Position numbers and translations under genes: made by a program | In this document: in pieces, positions 1-7,903 of the stretch | How positions within the stretch are numbered: position 1 is the first letter of the stretch | Layout of the letters: each line of letters begins with the position of its first letter | Assembly (NCBI GenBank): GCA_003576535.1 | Contig: QXCQ01000132.1 | Coordinates: 1-38,143, forward strand | Length of the DNA stretch: 38,143 bases | From: Nakamurella silvestris | GTDB lineage: Bacteria; Actinomycetota; Actinomycetes; Mycobacteriales; Nakamurellaceae | Direction: 5' to 3' | Notes under the pieces: model-generated | What the model saw: only the letters and a program-made list of their open reading frames with translations | What the model was told of the DNA's origin: nothing | Databases searched by the model: none

Positions 1-217
1 GCGGTGCCCTGCTTGTCCCGCGAGTGGGCGGTGGCACCCCAATGCGTCCCGCGAGTGGGCGGTGGCACCCCTGAAAGTGGGGTGTGGGGGTCCGTTCGGC
101 GGTGGTGCGGTGGGCGGTGCCCTGCTTGTCCCGCGAGTGGGCGGTGGCACCCCAGTTCGTACCGCGAGTGGACGGTGGCACCCCTGAAAGTGGGGTGTGG
201 GAGTCCGCTCGGCGGGG
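1..217 (+). repeat. Two tandem copies (113-bp period) of an intergenic hairpin repeat
   Basis: Positions 1-104 and 114-217 are near-identical copies offset by 113 bp. Each copy holds a left half-unit (GCGAGTGGGCGGTGGCACCCC near 20 and 133, described here in two parts: GCGAGTGGGC then GGTGGCACCCC) followed by a full unit. The full unit is a left arm CGCGAGTGG(A/G)C-GGTGG-CACCCC, a short loop, and a right arm GGGGTG-TGGGG-GTCCG(T/C)TCG. The same unit recurs at 32213-32503 and 33385-33893. The array may extend to the left of the window. Short reading frames crossing it repeat the same peptide words and are not treated as genes. Confidence 0.85.
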
Positions 218-398
218 GATCGGCGCCCGCCCCGCGCGCGTGAGACGGCCCCCGGGGTGCCCGGGCACGGGGGCCGGCGGCACCTTTCACACGGGGCCTT
301 CACACACCGCATTCCCATAGGGCCGACGCCCCACCTTCCTCCACGGGTGTCACCAGCGAAAACGCGCGGACATTCGCAAAAACGATGGTCAAAAGGGG
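218..398. other. Non-coding stretch with a GC-rich hairpin
   Basis: No credible gene is visible. A strong hairpin is present: GGCCCCC at 247-253 pairs with GGGGGCC at 269-275, with an inner GTGCCC/GGGCAC stem at 257-268. There is no T-run after it, so it is only a weak candidate terminator for a gene left of the window. The stretch ends just before the mraZ promoter. Confidence 0.4.
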
Positions 399-426
399 TT
401 GAGAATGGTGCCTGGTGGGGTAACGT
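399..426 (+). promoter_or_regulatory. Predicted sigma-70-type promoter of the dcw operon (mraZ)
   Basis: TTGAGA at 399-404 and TAACGT at 421-426 are separated by 16 bp, giving a good -35/-10 pair for an actinobacterial housekeeping sigma factor. Transcription would start near 433, about 58 bases before the mraZ GTG. The spacer and downstream region are occupied by phased TGG boxes, so a bound repressor would block polymerase. Confidence 0.6.
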
Positions 427-460
427 GGCACGAACTGGGGCACAGTGGGTGGCTCAGGGG
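406..460 (+). promoter_or_regulatory. MraZ operator: TGGGN-type boxes at exact 10-bp period
   Basis: TGG-type pentamers begin at 406 (TGGTG), 416 (TGGGG), 426 (TGGCA), 436 (TGGGG), 446 (TGGGT) and 456 (AGGGG), one per helical turn. MraZ from other bacteria is known to bind TGGGN repeats separated by 5 bp upstream of its own gene. The boxes overlap the predicted promoter at 399-426, as expected for autorepression of the dcw operon. That MraZ binds here is inferred from the known operator pattern. Confidence 0.7.
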
Positions 461-490
461 TAGTTGTGGGTCGGGGAGGCGGTGGCCGGT

Positions 491-925
491 GTGTTTTCCG
501 GATTCGTCGGCACCCATACCCCGCGGATGGACGACAAGGGTCGTGTCACCTTGCCTGCCAAGTACCGCGACCGGCTCGTCGGCGGGGTCGTCCTCGTCCG
601 CGGGCAGGACCGGACGCTCTACCTGTTCACGACCGAAGGTTTCGAGCAGTTCGCCCACCGGGCGATCAACGCCGAGGTCACGGACAGCGCCCAGCGCGGC
701 TTCCAGCGCTACATGCTCGCCAACACCGAGGATCAACGTCCGGACGCCCAAGGCCGGATCACGATCCCGCCGAAGATGCGTGAATACGCCGAACTCGGCA
801 AGGACGTCGTCATCACCGGCGCGGGCCTGCGGATGGAGGTCTGGGCGGCCGATCGCTGGGCAGCCTACGAGGCGGAGCAGGAGGCGGCCTACGCCGCTCC
901 CGACCGCGGACTGTTCGGTTCCTGA
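491..925 (+). CDS. mraZ: MraZ transcriptional regulator of the dcw operon
   Basis: Encodes a 144-residue protein with two AbrB-like SpoVT/MraZ half-domains. The first begins with FVGTHTPRMDDKGRVTLPAK and the second contains DAQGRITIPPKMREYA, the two DxxGR...(I/L)P motifs that define the family. MraZ forms a ring-shaped oligomer that binds TGGGN repeats and usually represses the operon it heads; matching phased boxes lie just upstream at 406-460. The GTG start at 491 was chosen because family members begin MF(L)G immediately before GTHTP, and GGGGAGG at 473-479 is well placed for it. A TTG at 464 would add nine residues not seen in the family. About 200 bp separate it from rsmH. Confidence 0.93.
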   Translation: MFSGFVGTHTPRMDDKGRVTLPAKYRDRLVGGVVLVRGQDRTLYLFTTEGFEQFAHRAINAEVTDSAQRGFQRYMLANTEDQRPDAQGRITIPPKMREYAELGKDVVITGAGLRMEVWAADRWAAYEAEQEAAYAAPDRGLFGS

Positions 926-1127
926 CGTGACACCCCACCCCCCGACGACCCTGCTCGACCAGCCGGTGCCATGTCCTGTGGCCTGCACCCGATTCAGCCC
1001 TGATGCGACTTCCCCCGCACCAGGTCGGAGCCGGGTGTGGACCAGAGGACATGTGTCACCCGAATCCCACCTGCGCCCGCTGCGGCACCTCTAGACGCGG
1101 CACATTTAGAACCTGAAGGGAGACGAG

Positions 1128-2084
1128 ATGGTCGACGAGCATGTCCCCGTGCTGGCCGGTCGGGTCGCGTCCCTGCTGGATCCCTCGATCTCGAAGAACG
1201 ACGCGGTCCTCATCGATGCCACCCTCGGGTTGGCCGGACACACCATTTCCCTGCTGCGCTCCCATCCCGGTCTGCACGTCATCGGGATCGACCGGGACCC
1301 GGCTGCTCATCTGATCGCGGCGGAGCGGATCGCCGCCGCCGGACTGTCGGACCGGTTCACCCCGGCCCAGGCGGTCTTCGACGAGATCCCGGCCGTGCTG
1401 GCCGAGGTCGGCATCAGCGGGGTCGACGGCATCTTGTTCGACCTCGGTGTCTCCTCCATGCAGCTGGACCGGACCGACCGTGGTTTCGCCTACGCGGTGG
1501 ACGCCCCGTTGGACATGCGGATGAACCCGACCGTCGGCTTGACGGCCGCCGATGTGCTGAACACCTACGCGCCGGGGGACCTGGTCCGCCTGCTGCGTGA
1601 GTACGGGGAGGAGAAGTTCGCCACCCGCATCGTCTCGGAGGTGGTCAAGCGCCGGGCGCAGACCCCGTGGGAGACCAGTGGCCCGTTGGTCGAGCTGATC
1701 CGTGACGCCATCCCGGCCGCGGCCCGCCGTACCGGCGGCCACCCGGCCAAACGGACCTTCCAGGCCCTACGGGTCGAGGTGAACGACGAGCTCGGTGCGG
1801 TGCGCCGGGCGATCCCGGCCGGGCTGGACGCCCTGAACCTCGGCGGCCGCATGGTCGTCATGTCCTACCAGTCCCTCGAGGACCGCATCGTCAAGAAGGC
1901 GATCGGCGAGCGGACGGTGTCCACCGGACCGCTCGACCTTCCGGTGGATCTGCCCGAACATGCTCCGTCCTTCAAGTGGATCACCCGCGGCTCGGAGGCC
2001 CCCAGCGACCTGGAGGTCCAGGCCAATTCCCGAGCAGCATCAGCCAAACTGCGTGCCGCAGAACGTATCCGGGGGAGAGTATGA
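1128..2084 (+). CDS. rsmH: 16S rRNA (cytosine(1402)-N(4))-methyltransferase RsmH (MraW)
   Basis: Encodes 318 residues. RsmH uses S-adenosylmethionine to methylate N4 of C1402 in the 16S rRNA P-site. The N-terminal HVPVLAGRV is the family hallmark. The SAM-binding loop is DATLGLAGHT (around residues 29-38; the usual form is DATxGxGGHS), followed by GIDRDPAA and by FDLGVSSMQLDRTDRGFAY. The C-terminal part holds HPAKRTFQALRVEVNDEL and SYQSLEDRIVKK. The length is normal for the family. A good ribosome-binding site (GAAGGGAG at 1115-1122) precedes the ATG. The stop overlaps the ftsL start (ATGA at 2081-2084), which suggests translational coupling. Confidence 0.96.
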   Translation: MVDEHVPVLAGRVASLLDPSISKNDAVLIDATLGLAGHTISLLRSHPGLHVIGIDRDPAAHLIAAERIAAAGLSDRFTPAQAVFDEIPAVLAEVGISGVDGILFDLGVSSMQLDRTDRGFAYAVDAPLDMRMNPTVGLTAADVLNTYAPGDLVRLLREYGEEKFATRIVSEVVKRRAQTPWETSGPLVELIRDAIPAAARRTGGHPAKRTFQALRVEVNDELGAVRRAIPAGLDALNLGGRMVVMSYQSLEDRIVKKAIGERTVSTGPLDLPVDLPEHAPSFKWITRGSEAPSDLEVQANSRAASAKLRAAERIRGRV

Positions 2085-2617
2085 CCACCGCCTTTGAATC
2101 CGGGAACAAGCAGCGGACGAAGTCCGGAGCTGCGGCCAAGGCCTACCTCAAGCGCCAACGGCGCTCGGAGCTGATGGGTCTGGCGGTGGCGGATGCCGAA
2201 CCCACCGAATCCGTCCGCCGGGTCGACGGGTCGCTGGCCACCCGGGTCCCGTTCCTGATCCTGCTCTTCGTCATCCTCGCCGGCGGCGTGGGTGGGGTGC
2301 TGGCCCTGAACACGATGACCGACGAGTCGGGACTGCGGACCGAGAAGGCTGCCACCACCTCGGCCGATCTGCAGTTGCAGATCGAGCAGCTCCAGGCCGA
2401 GATCTCATCGATGGACAACGTGACCGCGCTGGACAAGGCGGCGCGGGACCTCGGTCTGGTGCCTGCCGGCGACGCGGCGATCCTGTTGTTGGACAAGAAG
2501 GGTGCGGTGTCGGTGGTCGGCACCCCCGCCCCGGTTCCTGCCCCCGGTGCCCCCGCGCCGGGGACCGGAACCACCACCGGTGAAGGAGCCGTGGCACAGA
2601 CTCAGGGCGCGGGATGA
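2081..2617 (+). CDS. ftsL: Cell division protein FtsL-like, single-pass coiled-coil protein
   Basis: Encodes 178 residues. The layout is a basic cytoplasmic N-terminus (to about residue 52), one transmembrane helix (FLILLFVILAGG region, about 55-75), then an extracytoplasmic coiled coil with a leucine/glutamine heptad pattern (LQLQIEQLQAEIS). A Pro/Gly/Ala/Thr-rich C-terminal tail ends it. FtsL bridges FtsQ/FtsB to FtsW-FtsI in the divisome. Sequence identity in this family is poor, so the call rests on topology and on position between rsmH and ftsI. ATGA overlaps at both ends (2081-2084, 2614-2617) indicate coupled translation. Confidence 0.85.
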   Translation: MTTAFESGNKQRTKSGAAAKAYLKRQRRSELMGLAVADAEPTESVRRVDGSLATRVPFLILLFVILAGGVGGVLALNTMTDESGLRTEKAATTSADLQLQIEQLQAEISSMDNVTALDKAARDLGLVPAGDAAILLLDKKGAVSVVGTPAPVPAPGAPAPGTGTTTGEGAVAQTQGAG

Positions 2618-4878
2618 GGACCCCGCCGCCCCCGGGACCGGAGTCCGATCCGTCCCGTCGCTCCGGGTCCGCCCGCCGCGAGGGCCAGGCTCGGCCACGG
2701 CCGACCGACCCCCGCGCCGGTGCACCTCGTCCGGCGGCACCCCGCGCGGGCACCCCGCGCACCGGCGCCCCGCGCACCGGCACCCCGCGTACCGGTGACC
2801 CGCGCTCAACTGATCCCCGCGCCCAGGCGGGCCGCCCGGCCCGCCCCGCACCGTCGAGCGAGACCGAGCGCCGGATCCGCACCGGCCGTCCGGCGGCCCG
2901 GACCGCAGACGGTCGACGTGCCCCTGCCGCTGACCCGCGCGGCCGACGGGTGGCGGACGAACGCCGGGTACGTCCCTCCGGTCGGGATCGGCGGGCCAAC
3001 GCCAAGCCTGCCGGCGGCCCGGTGCCGGGTGCTGCGGTCCCGACCGACCGGACCAGGGTCTCCCCGCACGCTCCGCGGACCAAGCGCAAGAAGGTGGCCC
3101 GCCCGGCCAAGGGGAACACCCACAACCGGATGAAGATCATGTTCGCCGTGCTGGTGGTGCTGATCGGGGCTGCCGTGGGTCGGCTGGTCTGGATCCAGGC
3201 CGTCGGCTCCAACGCCTACGCCGCGCAGGCGGAGGACCAACGCATCCGGACCAAGGAGATCCCGGCCCAGCGTGGCGCGATCCTGGACCGCAACGGGGTG
3301 AAGCTCGCCTTCACCATCGAAGGCCGGGTGATCGCGGCGCGCCCGTCGCGGTTCGTCGACGACGACCAGCGGCAGAAGGTGGCCGACATCCTGGTCGCCG
3401 CCCTCGGCAACAAGGTCAAGGGTGCCGACATCATGACGCAGCTGCGGTCCGGCAAGACCTACGTGTACCTCGCCCGTGGGCTGCTCCCAGCCCAGACCAG
3501 CGCCATCATGGCCCAGATCAAACCCCTGCTCGACCCGGAGGCGAACCTGCCGCTCGTCGAGGTCGCCCCCGAGGACATCCGCCAGTACCCCGATGCCACC
3601 CTCGCCTCCACCCTGGTGGGCAAGACCGGCTGGGACGGCAACGGTCTGGATGGAATCGAAAGCAAGTTCAACAGTCTGCTGTCGGGCGAGGCGGGCTCGC
3701 GCCAGTTCGACGTCGACCGGCTCGGCAACATCATCCCGGGCACAGTGCGGAACCAGGTCGACGCCCAGAACGGCTCCGATCTGTCCCTCACCCTCGACTC
3801 CGATCTCCAGTACGCCGTCATGGCCATGCTGGAGGCGCAGGTGAAGGCCTCCGGTGCCAAGGCCGGCAAGGTCGTCGTCCAGGACGTGAAGACCGGGCAG
3901 ATCTATGCCCTGGGCAATTACGTCCAAGGGGAGGACCCGCGGGCCACCCAGTCCAACCAGGTGGTGATCGAAACCTTCGAACCGGGCTCGGTGATGAAGG
4001 TCGTCACCATGGCCGCCGCCCTGGAGGCCGGGCTGACCAGCCCGAACTCGGTGCAGACCGTCGACGGCGAGTTCACCGTCGGCAACACGACGGTGCACGA
4101 CGCCTGGCCGCACGGCCCGATCGACATGACCACGGCCGGCATCCTGGGCAAGTCCTCCAATGTCGGCACCCTGATGCTCGCCGAGAAGGTCGGCCAGGAC
4201 CGGTTCGCCTCCCTGGTGGACAAGTTCGGTCTCGGCAAGAAGACCGGGATCGAGATCGGCGGCGAGGAGCCGGGCCGTATCCCGACCCGCGACCCGGAGA
4301 CCGGCTGGTCGAGCACCACCTTCGCCAACCTGCCGATCGGCCAGGGCATCGCGATGAACCTGGTCCAGCTCGCCTCCATGTACCAGGCCATCGGCAACGG
4401 TGGTGTCCGGATCGCCCCGACGATCATCAAGGAGACCACCACCAACGGGGTGGTCACTCCGTCCGCGCCGAAGAAGACGACCAGGGTCATGTCGGAGAAG
4501 ACGGCGGCGACCCTGACGGACATGTTGCAGGCACCCATCCAGGACGGTGACATGTCCCACCGCGGGACGGCCCCGGCCGCCGCGATCACCGGCTACCAGG
4601 TGGCCGGGAAGACAGGCACGGCCCAGCAGGTGGACCCGGAGTGCAAGTGCTACTCGAACACGAACTTCAACGCCACCTTCGCCGGACTCGTCCCTGCTGA
4701 CAACCCTCGGTTCTCGATCGCGATCATGTTGGACGCACCCCAGGAGGGGAGCGAGGGCGGGCAGAGCGCGGCCCCGTTGTTCCACGACATCGCGGCCTAC
4801 GCGATGCGTGCCTTCGACGTCGAACCCTCCGGCAAGGCCGCACCGATCTACGACCTGTACAAGAACGTGACCGGGTAG
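2614..4878 (+). CDS. ftsI: Peptidoglycan D,D-transpeptidase FtsI (PBP3) with long basic N-terminal tail
   Basis: Encodes 754 residues. FtsI cross-links septal peptidoglycan as partner of the glycosyltransferase FtsW. One transmembrane helix lies at about 174-195, then the dimerisation/pedestal domain, then the transpeptidase domain. Active-site motifs are intact: SxxK (SVMK, catalytic Ser459), SxN (SSN 514-516) and KTG (666-668). No PASTA repeats follow. The cytoplasmic N-terminus is unusual: about 170 residues rich in Arg, Pro, Gly and Ala, including a run of (A/T)PRTG pentapeptides near 42-64 encoded by a 15-bp DNA repeat. The ATG at 2614 overlaps the ftsL stop. A start nearer the membrane helix would shorten the tail, but the overlap and uninterrupted frame favour the long form. 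Confidence 0.94.
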   Translation: MRTPPPPGPESDPSRRSGSARREGQARPRPTDPRAGAPRPAAPRAGTPRTGAPRTGTPRTGDPRSTDPRAQAGRPARPAPSSETERRIRTGRPAARTADGRRAPAADPRGRRVADERRVRPSGRDRRANAKPAGGPVPGAAVPTDRTRVSPHAPRTKRKKVARPAKGNTHNRMKIMFAVLVVLIGAAVGRLVWIQAVGSNAYAAQAEDQRIRTKEIPAQRGAILDRNGVKLAFTIEGRVIAARPSRFVDDDQRQKVADILVAALGNKVKGADIMTQLRSGKTYVYLARGLLPAQTSAIMAQIKPLLDPEANLPLVEVAPEDIRQYPDATLASTLVGKTGWDGNGLDGIESKFNSLLSGEAGSRQFDVDRLGNIIPGTVRNQVDAQNGSDLSLTLDSDLQYAVMAMLEAQVKASGAKAGKVVVQDVKTGQIYALGNYVQGEDPRATQSNQVVIETFEPGSVMKVVTMAAALEAGLTSPNSVQTVDGEFTVGNTTVHDAWPHGPIDMTTAGILGKSSNVGTLMLAEKVGQDRFASLVDKFGLGKKTGIEIGGEEPGRIPTRDPETGWSSTTFANLPIGQGIAMNLVQLASMYQAIGNGGVRIAPTIIKETTTNGVVTPSAPKKTTRVMSEKTAATLTDMLQAPIQDGDMSHRGTAPAAAITGYQVAGKTGTAQQVDPECKCYSNTNFNATFAGLVPADNPRFSIAIMLDAPQEGSEGGQSAAPLFHDIAAYAMRAFDVEPSGKAAPIYDLYKNVTG
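2735..2805 (+). repeat. 15-bp coding repeat in the ftsI tail
   Basis: About four to five imperfect copies of a 15-bp unit related to CACCCCGCGCACCGG lie in frame within ftsI. They encode the pentapeptide (A/T)PR(T/A)G. The unit length is a multiple of three, so copy-number change would alter the tail length without breaking the frame. Confidence 0.75.
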
Positions 4879-4889
4879 CCTGACCAGAC

Positions 4890-6458
4890 GTGCCAGCTAC
4901 CTCACTCTCGCGTCCGGCATCCACGATCGGCCTCACGGCCGAGACGATCGCCGAGATCGCCGGGCACACCAGCGTGCCGTCCGTCGGCCCGGCCCCCGTG
5001 GCCGCTGACGTGCGCACCCTGATCACCGGCGTGTCCCACGACTCCCACCGGGTACGGCCCGGCGACCTCTTCGCCGCCCTGCCCGGTGCCACCACCCACG
5101 GTGCCGCCTGGGCGGCCGACGCGGTTGCCGCCGGGGCGGTCGCCGTGCTGACCGACCAGGCCGGCGCGGACCGGATCGGCACCGCGACCGGTGCCGTCTC
5201 CGGGGTGCCGACCATCGTGGTGCCCGACCCCCGCGAGGTGCTCGGCCGGGTCAGCGCGGCGATCTACGGACACCCCGCCGAGAAGCTGGCCGTGTTCGGG
5301 GTCACCGGCACCTCCGGGAAGACCACCACCAGTTATCTGATCGAGGCCGCCCTGGCCGCCAACGGTCTGACCACCGGGATGATCGGCACGGTCGAGACCC
5401 GGATCGCCGGCCAGGTGCTGCCCAGCGACTTCACCACACCCGAGGCCCCCGACCTGCAGGCGCTGCTGGCCGTGATGGTCGAACGGGGGGTCGCCGCCGT
5501 GGCGATGGAGGTCTCCTCCCACGCCCTGGCGCTCGGCCGGGTGGCCGCCACCGGGTTCGCCGTCGGTGCCTTCACCAACCTGTCCCAGGACCACCTGGAC
5601 TTCCACCCGGACATGGAGCACTACTTCCGGGCGAAGGCACTGCTCTTCGACGGGCGCGCACGGGCCGGGGTCATCGACGTGGACGACCCCTTCGGCGCCC
5701 GGCTGGCCGCCGAGAACCCGACCGCCGCGACCGTGTCGACCGATCCGGCCCGCCAGGACACCACGTGGGGTCTGATCGAGGTCGGGCGGGGGAGTCTGGG
5801 CAGCCAGTTGATCACCGCCCGCGGCCCCGACGGGCTGCGGCTGACCTTCGAACTCGCCCTGCCCGGATCCTTCAACGTCGCCAACGCCCTGCTGGCCCTG
5901 GCGAGTGTGCACGCCGGTGGTCTGGACGTGCGCGCCGGAGCCGCCGCCCTGTCCTCGGTGGTGGTACCCGGCCGGATGCAACCGGTGGACCTGGGCCAGG
6001 ACTTCCTGGCAGTGGTCGACTACGCCCACAAACCCGCTGCGCTCACCGCGGTCCTCGCGGCGGTACGCGGGTCCGTGCCCGGCCGGGTGATCGTGGTGGT
6101 CGGTGCCGGCGGAGACCGCGATCGGGCCAAACGCCCGATGATGGGGGAGCAGGCGGCCCTGGCGGCGGAGATCGTGGTGGTCACCGACGACAACCCGCGG
6201 TCGGAGGACCCGGCGGCGATCCGCGCCGAGGTGCTCCTCGGCGCGCGCACGGTCGACGGCACCCGGATCCTGGAGATCGGTGACCGGGCCGAGGCCATCA
6301 CGGCCGCCGTCCGCGAAGCCCGGCCGGGGGACGCCGTGGTGGTGGCAGGCAAAGGACATGAGCTCGGTCAGTACCAGGCCGGGCAGATCAGACACTTCTC
6401 CGATGTCGAGGAATTGAGCAGAGCTGTGCGCGAGCGGTTGGAAGAGGCAACACCATGA
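4890..6458 (+). CDS. murE: UDP-N-acetylmuramoyl-L-alanyl-D-glutamate--diaminopimelate ligase MurE
   Basis: Encodes 522 residues. MurE adds the third amino acid of the peptidoglycan stem peptide in the cytoplasm, using ATP. The Mur ligase P-loop is GTSGKT (140-145). The C-terminal domain carries the DNPR motif (434-437) typical of enzymes adding diaminopimelate rather than lysine; whether the meso or LL isomer is used cannot be read from this. HKPAAL and GDRDRAKRP are further family signatures. The GTG at 4890 follows the ftsI stop by 11 bases; the ribosome-binding site is weak, so the exact start is moderately certain. The stop overlaps murF (ATGA). Confidence 0.95.
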   Translation: MPATSLSRPASTIGLTAETIAEIAGHTSVPSVGPAPVAADVRTLITGVSHDSHRVRPGDLFAALPGATTHGAAWAADAVAAGAVAVLTDQAGADRIGTATGAVSGVPTIVVPDPREVLGRVSAAIYGHPAEKLAVFGVTGTSGKTTTSYLIEAALAANGLTTGMIGTVETRIAGQVLPSDFTTPEAPDLQALLAVMVERGVAAVAMEVSSHALALGRVAATGFAVGAFTNLSQDHLDFHPDMEHYFRAKALLFDGRARAGVIDVDDPFGARLAAENPTAATVSTDPARQDTTWGLIEVGRGSLGSQLITARGPDGLRLTFELALPGSFNVANALLALASVHAGGLDVRAGAAALSSVVVPGRMQPVDLGQDFLAVVDYAHKPAALTAVLAAVRGSVPGRVIVVVGAGGDRDRAKRPMMGEQAALAAEIVVVTDDNPRSEDPAAIRAEVLLGARTVDGTRILEIGDRAEAITAAVREARPGDAVVVAGKGHELGQYQAGQIRHFSDVEELSRAVRERLEEATP

Positions 6459-7903
6459 GAGCCATGACTGTGGCCGAGGTTGCTACGGCGACCGAGGCCG
6501 ACCTGGCCGTCGGGACGGACGCTTCGGCGACCGTCACCTCCGTCGAGTTCGACACCCGGCGGCTGGTCCCCGGCGGCCTCTACGTCGCCCTGGTCGGTGA
6601 ACGGGTGGACGGCCACGACCTCGTCGACCAGGCGGTGGCCGCCGGAGCCGTGGCCGTCCTGGCCTCCCGCCCCGTCGTGGCCGCCGTGCCGGTGCTGGTG
6701 GTGCCCGGTGGCAACGACGGTGTGCTGACCGCCTTGGCCGCCCTGGCCTCGGCCTCGGTCCGTGGCCTTCCCGATCTGACCGTCATCGGGGTCACCGGCT
6801 CGGCCGGCAAGACCTCGACCAAGGACCTGGTCGCGGCGTTGGCCTCCTCGGCCGGCCGGACCATCCATCCGCCGGAGTCCTTCAACAACGAACTCGGCCA
6901 CCCGTACACCGTGCTGCGTGCCGACGAGAGCACCCGCTACCTGGTGCTGGAACTGTCTGCCCGCGGTCCCGGGCACATCGCGATGCTGGCCCGGATCGCC
7001 CCACCGCGGATCGGTGCCGTCCTCAACGTCGGCACCGCGCACGTCGGGGAGTTCGGCTCGGTCGAGGGCACCGCCGTCGCCAAGGGCGAGCTGGTCGAGG
7101 CCCTGCCCGAGGACGGGGTCGCGGTGCTCAACGCCGACGATTTCCGGGTGGCCGCCATGGCCGGACGCACCTCCGCCAGGGTCCTCACCTTCGGCACCGC
7201 CGAGGACGCCGACGTCCGCGCGGTGGACGTCACCGCCGACCGACGCGACCGGGCACAGTTCCTGTTGGTCACCCCACAGGGTTCGGCCCCGGTGTCCCTG
7301 GCCGTCTCGGGCGCCCATCAGGTCTCGAACGCCCTGGCCGCCGCCGCGATCGGGCTGGAGATCGGGCTTACCCCCGAGGACATCGCCGAGGTGCTGGGCC
7401 GGACCGGTGCGGCCTCGAAGTGGCGGATGGAGATCACCGAACGCGCCGACGGCGTCACCGTGATCAACGATGCCTACAACGCCAACCCGGAGTCGATGAA
7501 GGCCGCGTTGCGATCGCTGGCCACCATCGGCGAGGGGCACCGGACCTGGGCCGTGCTGGGGGAGATGGCCGAACTCGGCGATCTGAGCCAACCCGCCCAC
7601 GACGAGATCGGCCGGCTGGTCGTGCGCCTGGGCGTCGATCGGCTCATCGCGGTCGGACCGGCGATTCGGTCCCTGTTCCTGGGGGCCCATCTGGAAGGCT
7701 CCTGGGGAGGCGAGGCCGAACACGTCGGCACGATCGAGGAGGCCCTCGCCATCCTGGGCAACGAACTTCGACCGGGGGATGTCGTGCTGGTCAAAGCATC
7801 ACGGTCGGTGGGTCTGGAACGGGTGGCCCTGGCGTTGATCGCCGCGGTGCCCGGGTCCGACGCCGCTGACGGAAGCCGCACCACGGACGGGGCAGCAGAG
7901 TGA
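6455..7903 (+). CDS. murF: UDP-N-acetylmuramoyl-tripeptide--D-alanyl-D-alanine ligase MurF
   Basis: Encodes 482 residues. MurF attaches D-Ala-D-Ala to the UDP-MurNAc-tripeptide, completing the cytoplasmic pentapeptide precursor. Visible signatures are the N-terminal substrate-binding segment (FDTRRLVPGGLYVAL), the ATP loop GSAGKT (115-120), SFNNELGHP after it, and VINDAYNANPESMKAAL in the C-terminal part. The length is normal. The start ATG overlaps the murE stop, and the stop overlaps the mraY GTG (GTGA at 7900-7903). Confidence 0.95.
   Translation: MRAMTVAEVATATEADLAVGTDASATVTSVEFDTRRLVPGGLYVALVGERVDGHDLVDQAVAAGAVAVLASRPVVAAVPVLVVPGGNDGVLTALAALASASVRGLPDLTVIGVTGSAGKTSTKDLVAALASSAGRTIHPPESFNNELGHPYTVLRADESTRYLVLELSARGPGHIAMLARIAPPRIGAVLNVGTAHVGEFGSVEGTAVAKGELVEALPEDGVAVLNADDFRVAAMAGRTSARVLTFGTAEDADVRAVDVTADRRDRAQFLLVTPQGSAPVSLAVSGAHQVSNALAAAAIGLEIGLTPEDIAEVLGRTGAASKWRMEITERADGVTVINDAYNANPESMKAALRSLATIGEGHRTWAVLGEMAELGDLSQPAHDEIGRLVVRLGVDRLIAVGPAIRSLFLGAHLEGSWGGEAEHVGTIEEALAILGNELRPGDVVLVKASRSVGLERVALALIAAVPGSDAADGSRTTDGAAE

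Noticed and set aside
4-463. Short plus-strand open frames before mraZ
   Set aside because: They run through the duplicated hairpin repeat and have no homology-like features.
464-490. Upstream TTG start for mraZ
   Set aside because: It would add nine residues absent from the family and would bury the GGGGAGG ribosome-binding site inside the gene.
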